Source: Dethiosulfatibacter aminovorans DSM 17477 (GTDB lineage Bacteria > Bacillota > Clostridia > Tissierellales > Dethiosulfatibacteraceae). From it: a stretch of DNA of 64,000 nucleotides. Every line of letters starts with the position of its first letter. The first letter of the stretch is position 1. The DNA lies in contig NZ_FQZL01000004.1 in NCBI RefSeq assembly GCF_900142005.1, positions 186,001-250,000 on the forward strand. Reading direction: 5' to 3'. The notes under the pieces were generated by a model. The model ran no database searches. It worked only from the letters and a program-made list of their open reading frames with translations, and was not told where the DNA came from. This document shows positions 28,306 to 36,856 of the stretch, one piece after another. The position numbers and the translations under genes were made by a program.

Positions 28306-30246
28306 ATGCTTCATGCGAGTAAGGAAAGCTGGTTGAAATTTGTTAATGACGATATCATTTCGGAAGATGTAGACCCTGTAATTGCAGATGCCTGGAAAAG
28401 ATGCAAGGAATACGGCGTTAACCATATGGAAGGAATGGGTACAGGTATTGACATTGAGGCATACGAGAGAGCCCGGGAAGAAAACAAGGAGCTCCTTGCC
28501 ATTGCCCGTCCCATTATGGAAAATCTCCATGAGATTGTTACAAGCTCTCACTTTGCACTGGTTTTGTCCGACAGGAATGGACTGTTGATAGAGGCAATAG
28601 GTGATGAAATATACAATGAAAAAGCCGATCGACTCAGGTACAATCCGGGCATGTTGTGGAGCGAGGAAGAAATCGGAGCCAATGCCATAGGAACGGCACT
28701 TGCCATTGACAAGCCTGTCCATTTCATAGGAGAGGACCATTACTGCATAGAACACCATTCGTGGACCTGCTCTGCAGCCAACATTCATGATGAAGACGGA
28801 AACATAATTGGCTGCCTTGACATGTCCGGTGACAAGAACATGTCAAATACCCATACCCTGGGCATTGTTGTTGCCGCCATATATACCATCGAGAGGGAGA
28901 TGGCCCTTAAGAAATCCCATAAACTCCTTGAAACGACCTTTGAAAGCACATCGGACGGCATGGTCATTGTTGACAAGGACATGAATGTCATAAGAGCCAA
29001 CAATCAGGCATCCAACATACTTTTTGTTCCACATGAAAAAATATTGGAAATGGACATAAGGGATATTTTCACAGACCTTGATTATGGCAGGCTGCCGGAA
29101 AAGCGCAATGTATTCCTGACGGAATCCACAGCAATAGTTGACGGTAGAAGGATCAACTGTTCCGTCAATATTGTTCCAATAATCATAGACAAGAAGATAT
29201 TCGGTTTCAATATCGCCTTCAAGGAAACCAAATATCTTCACAGAACTGTAAACAAGGTTGCAGGAAATATAGCAACCTATCATTTTGAAGATATTATTGG
29301 AGACAGCGAATCTGTAAGGAAAGTCGCTGAATCGGCCAAGAAGATCGCAAAGACAAGAAGCAATGTATTGATAGAAGGGGAAAGCGGAACAGGCAAGGAG
29401 CTTTTCGCCCAGTCCATACACAACTATAGTCCGCGAAGCAAAGGACCTTTCGTTGCCATAAACTGTGCATCCCTTCCCAGGGAGCTCATAGAGAGCGAGC
29501 TCTTCGGCTATGAGAAAGGAGCCTTCACAGGTGCCCTGAAGGACGGGAAGATCGGTAAATTCGAACTGGCTGACGGAGGAACGATTTTCCTCGACGAGAT
29601 CGGAGAACTTCCAATGGAAGTACAGGCAAAACTGTTGAGGGTCCTTGACAATTTCTCCATAAGGCGAATAGGAAGCGACTATGAGAAGAAGCTTGATGTG
29701 AGGGTCATAGCGGCAACCAACAGGGATCTTTTGACAGAGGTGGAGAACAAGAACTTCAGGCATGACCTGTATTACAGGCTCAATGTTTTCAAGCTGGAGC
29801 TGCCGCCTCTAAGGGAACGTGATGACGACATAAGTATCTGCGCAAATCATTTTCTGTTGAAGCTGAATACCCAGAACAGCAACAGTGTTAAAATATACGG
29901 AAGCGACTTCCTTGAATCACTGAAAAGATACAGATGGGTCGGTAATGTCAGGGAGCTGCAAAACATTGTCGAAAGAGCCTATTATCTTTGTGACGGCAAC
30001 GTCATAACCGCAGAATATCTTCCCGACCATATAATAAACAACAAAGAGAAAATGACCCATGGTGCAGCAATAGAGATAGCTGGTGATGGAATACTAGATA
30101 TGGAAAGCGTGGAGAAAAGAAATATAATAGCCACCATAAAAAGCTGCGACAAGAATGTACTAAAGGCAGCCGAACAGCTTTCCATGAGCAAGTCCACCAT
30201 ATACAGGAAGATTCGGAAATATGGAATCAATGTAAGAGAACTGTGA
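28306..30246 (+). CDS. acoR: Sigma-54-dependent activator of the acetoin operon (AcoR-like)
   Basis: A 646-residue activator. Order: a GAF-like sensor (about residues 60-200, with SWTCSAANIHDEDGNIIGCLDMSG, typical of AcoR), a PAS domain (about 215-320), an AAA+ core with Walker [19 protein letters not shown], Walker B GTIFLDEIGE and DLYYRLNVF, and a C-terminal Fis-type HTH (AAEQLSMSKSTIYRKIRKYG). Start at 28306 follows GGAGGAG at 28291; the frame is open upstream without a binding site. About 100 bases separate it from lipA, so it may be cotranscribed. It should act at the sigma-54 promoter at 21724 in response to acetoin. Confidence 0.88.
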   Translation: MLHASKESWLKFVNDDIISEDVDPVIADAWKRCKEYGVNHMEGMGTGIDIEAYERAREENKELLAIARPIMENLHEIVTSSHFALVLSDRNGLLIEAIGDEIYNEKADRLRYNPGMLWSEEEIGANAIGTALAIDKPVHFIGEDHYCIEHHSWTCSAANIHDEDGNIIGCLDMSGDKNMSNTHTLGIVVAAIYTIEREMALKKSHKLLETTFESTSDGMVIVDKDMNVIRANNQASNILFVPHEKILEMDIRDIFTDLDYGRLPEKRNVFLTESTAIVDGRRINCSVNIVPIIIDKKIFGFNIAFKETKYLHRTVNKVAGNIATYHFEDIIGDSESVRKVAESAKKIAKTRSNVLIEGESGTGKELFAQSIHNYSPRSKGPFVAINCASLPRELIESELFGYEKGAFTGALKDGKIGKFELADGGTIFLDEIGELPMEVQAKLLRVLDNFSIRRIGSDYEKKLDVRVIAATNRDLLTEVENKNFRHDLYYRLNVFKLELPPLRERDDDISICANHFLLKLNTQNSNSVKIYGSDFLESLKRYRWVGNVRELQNIVERAYYLCDGNVITAEYLPDHIINNKEKMTHGAAIEIAGDGILDMESVEKRNIIATIKSCDKNVLKAAEQLSMSKSTIYRKIRKYGINVREL

Positions 30247-30337
30247 TGTAATAAGCAAAGTGTACAATCACGATACGGAAAATATATACATGGAATATTC
30301 ACAAAATCAATAAATGAAAAATATAGTGAAATTGATT

Positions 30338-30361
30338 AACCTCCACAGATGGAGGTTTTTT
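30338..30361 (+). terminator. Terminator of the aco operon
   Basis: AACCTCC-ACAGAT-GGAGGTT followed by six T. Confidence 0.92.
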
Positions 30362-30417
30362 GATACGCTGTTTCAGTGTGAAGAGCGATTTTGCCATATA
30401 TATTTATTAGAAAAGTG

Positions 30418-30446
30418 TTGACTTCATACAGTATGCAATGTATAAT
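30418..30446 (+). promoter_or_regulatory. Strong sigma-A-type promoter for a 48-aa gene
   Basis: TTGACT at 30418-30423 and TATAAT at 30441-30446, spacing 17; predicted start about 33 bases before the start codon at 30485. Confidence 0.85.
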
Positions 30447-30484
30447 TATATAAAATTTAGAATAATTAAACGGAGGTTTCAAGT

Positions 30485-30631
30485 ATGAACACAAAGTATT
30501 ATGTAACATATCTTAATGCAGATGATGAAATGAAGTATGGGAATGAATTTACCAGAGATGAGATATATAAGCTTAGAAAGAACAAGCTTGTAAATATCCT
30601 AAGTGTTACTGAATCTTCAAAGGTCAAGTAA
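30485..30631 (+). CDS. Small hypothetical protein, 48 residues
   Basis: A short gene with a near-consensus promoter 40 bases upstream, a full CGGAGGT ribosome binding site seven bases before ATG, and a terminator of its own at about 30700. The product begins MNTKYYVTYLNADDEMKYGN and ends SVTESSKVK; it is charged, without Cys or membrane segment. The pattern TRDEIYKLRKNKLVNIL predicts a helix. No family is recognised. The complete expression signals make it a real gene, probably well expressed. Confidence 0.75.
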   Translation: MNTKYYVTYLNADDEMKYGNEFTRDEIYKLRKNKLVNILSVTESSKVK

Positions 30632-30698
30632 AGAAGGTATGGACAGGGAAAGTCACAGAAGAAGGAACAATGCTAGAAAACTGAATCTGGAATTGTAA

Positions 30699-30737
30699 CA
30701 AGGATCTGAACTGATTATGGAGTTTGGGTCCTTTTTT
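30699..30737 (+). terminator. Terminator after the 48-aa gene
   Basis: AAGGATCTGAACT / AGTTTGGGTCCTT stem with several G-T pairs, 8-base loop, then TTTTTT. Confidence 0.8.
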
Positions 30738-30818
30738 GTGATAGAATAATAAATAGCAATTATACCTAATATGCTCAAAAATATGATATCACATTGTTAT
30801 ACTTCAAGGGGGAAGGTC

Positions 30819-31394
30819 ATGATAAATGAAAACACAAATAACATTAAATTTAACAGATTGTTGAATTTAAGAAAATACATACTGTATTTCATAATGTATT
30901 CAATGTTCGGATGGATATATGAAGTATTTTTGGAGGTTGTGGTGTACAAATGGGGTTTTTCAAACAGAGGAGTTCTCTTCGGACCCTATTGTCCCGTCTA
31001 TGGTGTGGGAGCGTTGATATTTCTGTTCGCAATCTATCCAATCATAAGGAACAAAAGCTTCGGTAAAAGGCTCTTGTGGATATTGCCTGTATTCCTGGGA
31101 TGCATGACTGTGGCGACTCTTCTTGAGCTAATCACCAGTTATATAATGGAATGGACTACCGGTTCCTGGCCCTGGCAGACCTATGTTGACTATGACATAC
31201 ACTTCCAGGGGAGGATAGCCCTGTCACCTTCCATACGATTCGGACTGGGGGGAGTGTTCTTCCTTTATGTGATCCAGCCGTTATTTGAAAAAATTACCGG
31301 CAGAATGGACAGCCGTCAGCTGTCCATAACGTCAATTACAGTTCTGGGCATATTGATGGTTGACTTTATATATACTGTATTCTTTAGAGGGTGA
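30819..31394 (+). CDS. Putative ABC-transporter-type membrane protein (CmpB/DUF1113 family)
   Basis: A 191-residue membrane protein with about five segments. The motifs MYSMFGWIYEV and GVLFGPYCPVYGVGAL, and later LLELITSYIMEW...WPWQTYVDY, are typical of the family annotated as putative ABC transporter permease (CmpB). True function is unknown. The ATG at 30819 follows GGGGGAAGG; an in-frame ATG at 30771 lacks a site. Confidence 0.82.
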   Translation: MINENTNNIKFNRLLNLRKYILYFIMYSMFGWIYEVFLEVVVYKWGFSNRGVLFGPYCPVYGVGALIFLFAIYPIIRNKSFGKRLLWILPVFLGCMTVATLLELITSYIMEWTTGSWPWQTYVDYDIHFQGRIALSPSIRFGLGGVFFLYVIQPLFEKITGRMDSRQLSITSITVLGILMVDFIYTVFFRG

Positions 31395-31569
31395 TTAGAA
31401 AAGGTTAAAATAAACAATAATGAAATACAGATGCGGTCTTAAATATGGCAGTTATCCCCGGAATGTGGATAGTTTGCGAAAATTGTGGATAGACCTGCTT
31501 CATTTGTGTTGGAAAGGATGGTATGAACTGCGGCATCGAAAAGCTTGCTTAATTCAAAAGTGAAATTAT

Positions 31570-31617
31570 AAAAAGACAGAACAGACATCAGAAAATTGAT
31601 TTCTGTTCTGTCTTTTT
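31570..31617. terminator. Strong bidirectional terminator
   Basis: A perfect 16-bp stem AAAAAGACAGAACAGA / TCTGTTCTGTCTTTTT with a 16-base loop; works on both strands because of the A and T ends. Confidence 0.92.
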
Positions 31618-31793
31618 ACATGAAAATATGCATTTTAAAAGGGTTTATTTGGTCGAAGTGTAATCTTTAAACAACCGTATTAACCCTTTGGTAAATAACT
31701 TTTAAAAATTGCATCTTTATACAAAATCAAATATTTATTGAAAACAGGCCCTTTCTGGTGTGAATGTCCATTTGATTTACATTTTTGTTTTCT

Positions 31794-31810
31794 GGCATGA
31801 TAATTGCTTG
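31794..31810 (+). promoter_or_regulatory. Sigma-54 promoter of the NhaC-argH operon
   Basis: CTGGCATGATAATTGCTT with GG at 31795-31796 and GC at 31807-31808, 10 bases apart. Start predicted near 31820, about 70 bases before the gene. Confidence 0.9.
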
Positions 31811-31892
31811 ATGTATATATGAATAGCTATTTAAACCAAACAAATTATCATGGATATGTTATTGGCATATTCAAAGAACTAGGAGGATTAAA

Positions 31893-33446
31893 ATGGAACA
31901 TGTAGGAATTTTATCATTGTTGCCTGTTTTTCTGGCAATTACTATTGCAATTAAATTCAAGAATGTAATACCGGCGCTTTTTATCGGAGTGTTTGCAGGA
32001 GTTATGATACTGGTAGGCGGCAATCCAATAACTGCGATTACAACTATGATTAAGGAATACGTTTTTACTCAATTGACTGACAGTTATAATGCAGGAGTAC
32101 TGGTGTTGCTGGTGTTTATTGGTGGTTTTGTAGGTCTTATGGAGAAATCCGGTGGGGCTGCTGCTTTTGCCAAGCTCATAACCAAGATCGTCGACAATAG
32201 ATTCAAGGCACAGATTGCAACATGGCTGGGTGGAATTATTGTATTTTTCTCGGATCTTGGAACCCCTCTTATTGTAGGTCCAATATCTGAACCCTTGTTT
32301 GACAAGCTTAGGGTATCTAGAGAAAAACTTGCATGGATTATTGATTCCACTGCTTCTCCTGTTGCTGTCCTGGTTCCTTTTATCGGCTGGGGTGTCTACG
32401 TAATGGGGCTCATACAGAAGGAGTTTGAAGCTCTTGGAGTTATGGAGTCTGACTGGACGGCATTCATCAAGGCTATCCCGTTCCAGTTCTATCCGATAAT
32501 GGCAGTAACAATGGTACCGCTTGTAGCATTCACCGGGTATGAATTCAGTGCAATGGCAAAGGCTGAAAGAAGGATTCTGGATACAGGTGAAAGGTACTGG
32601 CCGAATTCAAGTCCTCTTAGAATGGCCAATGATGAAGTTAACAAGAACAGCAGAGCCATTCTGATATGGCTTCCGCTGATAGTATTGTTTGTAACACTTT
32701 TTGGAATACTTGCACCGCTTGGTTTTCCATTCAAGAAGGTGCCTGGCAGTGCATTTAGAACAGCACTGAGCACGGGATATCTATTTGCTGCAATTACAAT
32801 AATATCGTTGATGGTAAAAGACAAGGTCAACACGTTGAATGAAAGTTTTGACATTTATTTCAAAGGCATGAACAAGATGATGAACGTTGCGGTAATACTT
32901 GTTCTGGCATGGGCTTTGGGAACAGTGGGAAAAGGTCTTGGAACAGCAAATTACATAATAGAGGTGACTCAGGGAACGTTGCCGGGATGGGCAGTCCCTT
33001 GTCTGGTATTCCTTATAGGAGCTGTAATGTCCTTTGCAACCGGCTCATCATGGGGAACCTTCGCCATAATGATGCCTCTTGTTATTCCAATGGCTGTAAC
33101 TTTGGGATCGCCGATACATGTATGTATAGGTGCCGTACTTTCAGGGGGACTCTTCGGAGACCATTGCTCACCTATATCCGATACTACGATTCTTGCTTCA
33201 ACAGGTGCGGGATGTGATCATATAGACCATGTCAAGACACAGATCCCTTATGCTTTGCTAAACGGGGTCATAAGTTTTATGGCCTACATAGTTGCGGGAC
33301 TTACAGGCAGTGTTACGGCACTGGGACTTGCCGTAGTGGTTCTTGTTGCATCAATGATCTTTCTGTCAAAGCGGTTCGGTACAAAGATACCAAATACTAC
33401 AATCGAAGAAATAGAGAGAATGAAATCTCAGATTAAAACAGTATAA
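31893..33446 (+). CDS. Na+/H+ antiporter NhaC-family transporter
   Basis: A 517-residue membrane protein with about eleven segments. The NhaC-family signature GLFGDHCSPISDTTILASTGAGCDHIDHVKTQIPYA is complete, as is the earlier FFSDLGTPLIVGPISEPLFDKL. Members exchange Na or H for organic anions or amino acids as well as acting as simple antiporters. Here it shares a sigma-54 operon with an ArgH-family lyase, so uptake or exchange of the lyase substrate is more likely than pH control (inference). AGGAGG precedes the ATG. Confidence 0.87.
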   Translation: MEHVGILSLLPVFLAITIAIKFKNVIPALFIGVFAGVMILVGGNPITAITTMIKEYVFTQLTDSYNAGVLVLLVFIGGFVGLMEKSGGAAAFAKLITKIVDNRFKAQIATWLGGIIVFFSDLGTPLIVGPISEPLFDKLRVSREKLAWIIDSTASPVAVLVPFIGWGVYVMGLIQKEFEALGVMESDWTAFIKAIPFQFYPIMAVTMVPLVAFTGYEFSAMAKAERRILDTGERYWPNSSPLRMANDEVNKNSRAILIWLPLIVLFVTLFGILAPLGFPFKKVPGSAFRTALSTGYLFAAITIISLMVKDKVNTLNESFDIYFKGMNKMMNVAVILVLAWALGTVGKGLGTANYIIEVTQGTLPGWAVPCLVFLIGAVMSFATGSSWGTFAIMMPLVIPMAVTLGSPIHVCIGAVLSGGLFGDHCSPISDTTILASTGAGCDHIDHVKTQIPYALLNGVISFMAYIVAGLTGSVTALGLAVVVLVASMIFLSKRFGTKIPNTTIEEIERMKSQIKTV

Positions 33447-33460
33447 AGGAGCAGGGTAGA

Positions 33461-34888
33461 ATGACTAGTTTATGGGGTGGCAGATTTGAAAAGAGCATGG
33501 ATGATATTGTAAAGACTTTCAATGCATCCATAGGATATGACCAGAGATTGTATAAAAATGATATAGAAGGCAGCATTGCCCATGTAACCATGCTTGCGGA
33601 GCAGGGTATTGTGACGGTATCGGAGAAGGATTCGATTATTGACGGCCTTAACGGCATTTTACAGGATATTGAAAGTGGTAAGATTGTATTTGATGTCGAG
33701 GACGAGGATATCCACATGGGAATTGAAAGCAGATTGATTGCCAGGATAGGAGATGTAGGCAAGAAGCTGCATACTGCACGAAGCAGAAATGACCAGTGCC
33801 AGGTTGACGGGAGGATGTATCTCAAGGATGAAATCAGGGAAATCCTGAACAGACTTGTGCACCTGGAATCGGTCATACTGGAGAAGGCGGAAAAATATGC
33901 AGATAAGATTACCGTAGGATTCACTCATATGCAGCATGCACAACCGGTGACTATTGGCTTTCACTTCATGGCATATTTCCAGATGTTCAGAAGAGATATT
34001 GACAGGTTATTAAGCGCCTATGAAAGAATGGACTTGTGCCCTTTGGGAGCCTGCGCCTTGGCCGGGACCACCCTGCCAACAAACAGACATACGACGGCAA
34101 AGCTTTTGGGTTTTTCCGCACCTACAGAGAATGCAATGGACAGTGTAAGCGACAGGGATTATTGTCTTGACTTCCTGAGTGCCGCTTCAATTTCCATGAT
34201 GCATCTTTCAAGGTGGGCGGAAGAATTTGTGTGGTGGAATTCCCAGGAATTTTCATATATAGAGATTGATGACAGTTATTGTACAGGAAGCAGCATCATG
34301 CCCCAGAAGAAGAATCCGGATATGGCGGAATTGCTGAGAGGAAAGGTTGGAAGGGTATATGGTGACCTGACTCAACTGCTGACAGTAATGAAGGGGACGC
34401 CTCTTGCGTATAACAAGGATTTTCAGGAGGACAAGGAAGGACTTTTTGATGCGGTAGATACCTGGAAGGCAAGCGTTGAAATCTTTGCAAACATGCTTGA
34501 GAAGACTGATTTCAGGATGGATATGATAGAGAAGCAGCTGGACAAGGGGTTTCTTAATGCTACAGACATTGCTGAACAGCTGGTGAAAATGAATATACCA
34601 TTCAGGGAAGCCCACGAGATAGTGGGTAAAATGGTTAAAATCTGTGAAAACAAAGGGTGTATTTTGGAAGATCTTACAGATGATGAACTGCAGGAAATTG
34701 ATTTGCGGATAACAAGGGATTCCATGGGAGATATAAGCATCAAAGCCTGTGTTGACGCGAGAACATCATTTGGTGGTACTGCACCGACGGAGGTCGGAAG
34801 GCAGATAGAAGCAGGGAAAGTATTCCTTGATGACTGTTCATCGAAAATTGGCGACCTGACAGGTAATGACATAATGCTTGGCAGATAA
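33461..34888 (+). CDS. argH: Argininosuccinate lyase family protein
   Basis: A 475-residue member of the fumarase/aspartase superfamily. ArgH motifs are intact: N-terminal LWGGRFEKSMDDIVKTFNAS, HTARSRNDQ, THMQHAQPVTIGFH with the catalytic His, and the flexible signature loop GSSIMPQKKNPDMAELLR. The reaction is release of fumarate from an N-substituted aspartate. No arginine biosynthesis gene is near; it is cotranscribed (14-base gap) with an NhaC-type carrier from a sigma-54 promoter. That suggests a catabolic lyase on argininosuccinate or another N-succinyl-type compound, but canonical ArgH cannot be excluded from motifs. Confidence 0.85.
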   Translation: MTSLWGGRFEKSMDDIVKTFNASIGYDQRLYKNDIEGSIAHVTMLAEQGIVTVSEKDSIIDGLNGILQDIESGKIVFDVEDEDIHMGIESRLIARIGDVGKKLHTARSRNDQCQVDGRMYLKDEIREILNRLVHLESVILEKAEKYADKITVGFTHMQHAQPVTIGFHFMAYFQMFRRDIDRLLSAYERMDLCPLGACALAGTTLPTNRHTTAKLLGFSAPTENAMDSVSDRDYCLDFLSAASISMMHLSRWAEEFVWWNSQEFSYIEIDDSYCTGSSIMPQKKNPDMAELLRGKVGRVYGDLTQLLTVMKGTPLAYNKDFQEDKEGLFDAVDTWKASVEIFANMLEKTDFRMDMIEKQLDKGFLNATDIAEQLVKMNIPFREAHEIVGKMVKICENKGCILEDLTDDELQEIDLRITRDSMGDISIKACVDARTSFGGTAPTEVGRQIEAGKVFLDDCSSKIGDLTGNDIMLGR

Positions 34889-34894
34889 AATAGG

Positions 34895-34942
34895 TCAAAG
34901 CTGTAAAGTTGAGTTATAAAGACTTTACGGCTTTGAATTTTT
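34895..34942 (+). terminator. Terminator after argH
   Basis: TCAAAGCTGTAAAGT / ACTTTACGGCTTTGA (15 bp, one G-T), 12-base loop, then ATTTTTC. Confidence 0.85.
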
Positions 34943-34954
34943 CTATTTATTGAT

Positions 34955-34962
34955 TATTAATC
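34955..34962. repeat. Target site duplication, left copy (TATTAATC)
   Basis: TATTAATC directly abuts the left end of the insertion sequence; the same 8 bases follow its right end at 36834-36841. Confidence 0.9.
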
Positions 34963-35231
34963 GGTAGTGTAAAGTAACGTATGAAAAACCAAAGTACAAA
35001 AATTGTAAATATTTGAAACTAGAAAACTGAAATATAGACCAAAAATACTGATGAAAAAGGTGATCAGCCACCCTTGACTGCACGCAAAAACAATGCTGCA
35101 AGGTAACCATCGATGGCGAAGGAACTCAGGAACAGAAGGACTTTCCCCATCTCGAATGCAACAGTATAGCATTGTATTTTCCCCGCAGTAAAGGGCATGT
35201 AAATGGCTGATAGAATCTCAGGCTCAAGAAT

Positions 35232-36692
35232 CTAGGAACAGAAGTCAGAAATCTGTTTAGCTTCTTGTAATTCAAGAATTTTTTCCTGACCAAGACGGAG
35301 CAAGATGAGCCATTTGGCGGGCATGTTCATATCAGGCTTGAATCCTTCGACTTCATTGAGCACATTCCACTTGTTGACCTTGTGGGGACGAAGGAAGTTG
35401 TAGTAAGCCACCCAGAGGGAAACGCCATAGAAGGCGCCATCGGAGCTGGAATAGCCATTAGTGACACGATAGGAAAACTTGAAGGTACGATTGAGCCTCT
35501 CAATCATCTGCTTGGCCCAACGATACTCGGTGGAAACCTCGTCATCGTTTGTAAGTCCAATGACCTGAATGAGTTCAAAGTTCTTATCTTCTCTGAAGAA
35601 TTCCTGTTGTGCCAAGGGATAGGTAGTAAAGCCGTCTGCGATGAACTTGATGGCATCTTGAGGGAACTTCGTAAATTTTTCAAAGGCCATGCGCATGGCA
35701 AGGATACAGGGACCTGTTGATCTTGTGTCGGAGACCTGATAGCCGAGAACTGATTTCTTGACGGTATCCATGATGAACCAGACGTAGTGCTTAACGCCGT
35801 TGACCTTGATATAGGTTTCATCGGCAGCCAGGGATTTGGATGGCTTGTACTTGTAGTTGTCTACAAAGGGCTTGATTACAGCAGCTGCAGTCATTGCATA
35901 GTTTGCAACGGTGGCATGAGATATATTGACACCGTGGATATCCCGGAGGGCATCGGCAGTAGTCCTGGTGGAAAGATTGAGATTGACATGATAGGTAAGA
36001 CAAAGCCCCATGATATGAGGACTGAATTTCCTGAAATTGAAGTTGATAGCTCTTTTTGGAAGCGTGTTAAGATCCATCTTCATGAATTCGATGGTGAATT
36101 CCCTGTAGATGTAGCGAAGTTTGAATTTGTGCTTCTCTTCAGCTATCTGTTTGAGAGACAGCCGTTTAAGCTGTTCCAGATAATATGGACAGTGGTTATT
36201 CAAGCACTTGTGGATGTTGAATTCTTTTCTCTCCTTGATGAGCGACAGGGTACGTCCGCAGTAGGGACACTTGAAAACTGTGGGTTTGTCGACGTGATGA
36301 GATTCCTTGAAGGTAGTTCTGCAAACCTTACATTGATACTGGCCTTTATCGCCATTGTTGTTGTAGAGGTAAATGTGGGGAGCACCGCACTTTGGACAGG
36401 TTATGTTTTCGGGAACACCCTTGTCCTTGCGTCTCTTGACAGGCTTAAAAGGTTTACCGTCCATATACTCGTAATACCCGATGAGAAGCTGATAGTCCAC
36501 TTTTTCAAAGCGATATATTTTGGGAAGCCTGTCTACCTTGAATTTGTTGTACTTGGGGCTGTCGGTATCATCGAGGAGCTTTTTCAGTGGTATATATTTC
36601 AAGATGAAATTAAGAAGATAAGAAATAATTTGTAAAAGATATTGATTATACGCAAGTAAATAGGTTACAATTGAGTCCATAGCAATGACCAT
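35232..36692 (-). CDS. DDE transposase with N-terminal zinc ribbons (IS6/IS240-like)
   Basis: A 486-residue transposase. The N-terminal part has zinc-binding Cys pairs (CPKCGAPHIYLY...CKVCRTTF and CPYCGRTLSL...CLNNHCPY); the catalytic domain follows with the triad in LAADETYIKV (Asp), KFIADGFTTY (Asp) and WAKQMIERLNRTFKF (Glu). The longest frame starts at 36692, but a better-spaced ATG is at 36680, 8 bases after AAGGATGG. The start lies inside an inverted repeat (36681-36754) that could hide it in read-through mRNA. The frame is intact, so the element may be active. Confidence 0.88.
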   Translation of the reverse strand: MVIAMDSIVTYLLAYNQYLLQIISYLLNFILKYIPLKKLLDDTDSPKYNKFKVDRLPKIYRFEKVDYQLLIGYYEYMDGKPFKPVKRRKDKGVPENITCPKCGAPHIYLYNNNGDKGQYQCKVCRTTFKESHHVDKPTVFKCPYCGRTLSLIKERKEFNIHKCLNNHCPYYLEQLKRLSLKQIAEEKHKFKLRYIYREFTIEFMKMDLNTLPKRAINFNFRKFSPHIMGLCLTYHVNLNLSTRTTADALRDIHGVNISHATVANYAMTAAAVIKPFVDNYKYKPSKSLAADETYIKVNGVKHYVWFIMDTVKKSVLGYQVSDTRSTGPCILAMRMAFEKFTKFPQDAIKFIADGFTTYPLAQQEFFREDKNFELIQVIGLTNDDEVSTEYRWAKQMIERLNRTFKFSYRVTNGYSSSDGAFYGVSLWVAYYNFLRPHKVNKWNVLNEVEGFKPDMNMPAKWLILLRLGQEKILELQEAKQISDFCS

Positions 36693-36754
36693 CCTTTTTG
36701 GTATTTTTAGTTGTGTCGGAACTCTAATTATAACCTAAAAAGGGGGTCATTGCT
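36681..36754 (-). promoter_or_regulatory. Inverted repeat over the transposase start with an internal -10 box
   Basis: 36681-36701 and 36734-36754 pair over about 20 positions (AGCAATGACC then CCTTTTT, two or three mismatches). In minus-strand RNA this would enclose the AAAAGG/ATGG start region. TATAAT on the minus strand (36727-36733) lies in the loop, so an RNA begun there lacks the outer arm and leaves the start free. Confidence 0.55.
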
Positions 36755-36833
36755 TTTTTGTTTCAAAAAAGCCTGGAAACCTTGCATTTACTTGATGTTT
36801 ATAAAAAAGAGTAGTGTCATACTTGACACTACC

Positions 36834-36841
36834 TATTAATC
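36834..36841. repeat. Target site duplication, right copy (TATTAATC)
   Basis: Matches 34955-34962. Only 15 bases separate it from the ATG of the sigma-54 activator gene at 36857. Confidence 0.9.
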
Positions 36842-36856
36842 CGGGAAGGTGGTTTT

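Larger units (their letters stand above)
31395..31892 (+). other. Gene-free region before the NhaC-type gene
   Basis: Contains the bidirectional terminator at 31570 and the sigma-54 promoter at 31794. The 175 bases before the terminator have only very short frames without binding sites. The 31618-31790 part is AT-rich and should hold the activator's enhancer, but no convincing inverted repeat was identified. Confidence 0.5.
34963..36833. mobile_element. Complete insertion sequence, IS6-like, 1871 bp
   Basis: Bounded by imperfect terminal inverted repeats GGTAGTGTAAAGTA (34963-34976) and GGTAGTGTCAAGTA (reverse of 36820-36833), one mismatch in 14, and flanked by an 8-bp duplication TATTAATC. 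It carries one long minus-strand transposase gene and ~270 bases of noncoding left end with nothing recognised. The right end holds GTAGTGTCA-TACT-TGACACTAC, a perfect palindrome (36811-36832) overlapping the repeat. Intact ends, duplication and transposase indicate recent insertion. GG-starting ends and 8-bp duplications fit the IS6 family, though the element is longer than usual for it. Confidence 0.88.

Noticed and set aside
28843-29763. 306-codon minus-strand frame across acoR
   Set aside because: Antisense to an intact AAA+ activator; composition is that of a shadow frame.
31449-31487. DnaA boxes (TTATCCCCG, TGTGGATAG)
   Set aside because: Only loose, isolated matches to TTATCCACA without clustering or an origin context.
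35787-36635. 282-codon plus-strand open frame inside the insertion sequence
   Set aside because: It is antisense to the transposase, which has zinc ribbons and a DDE triad; the plus-strand product has no domain and no ribosome binding site.
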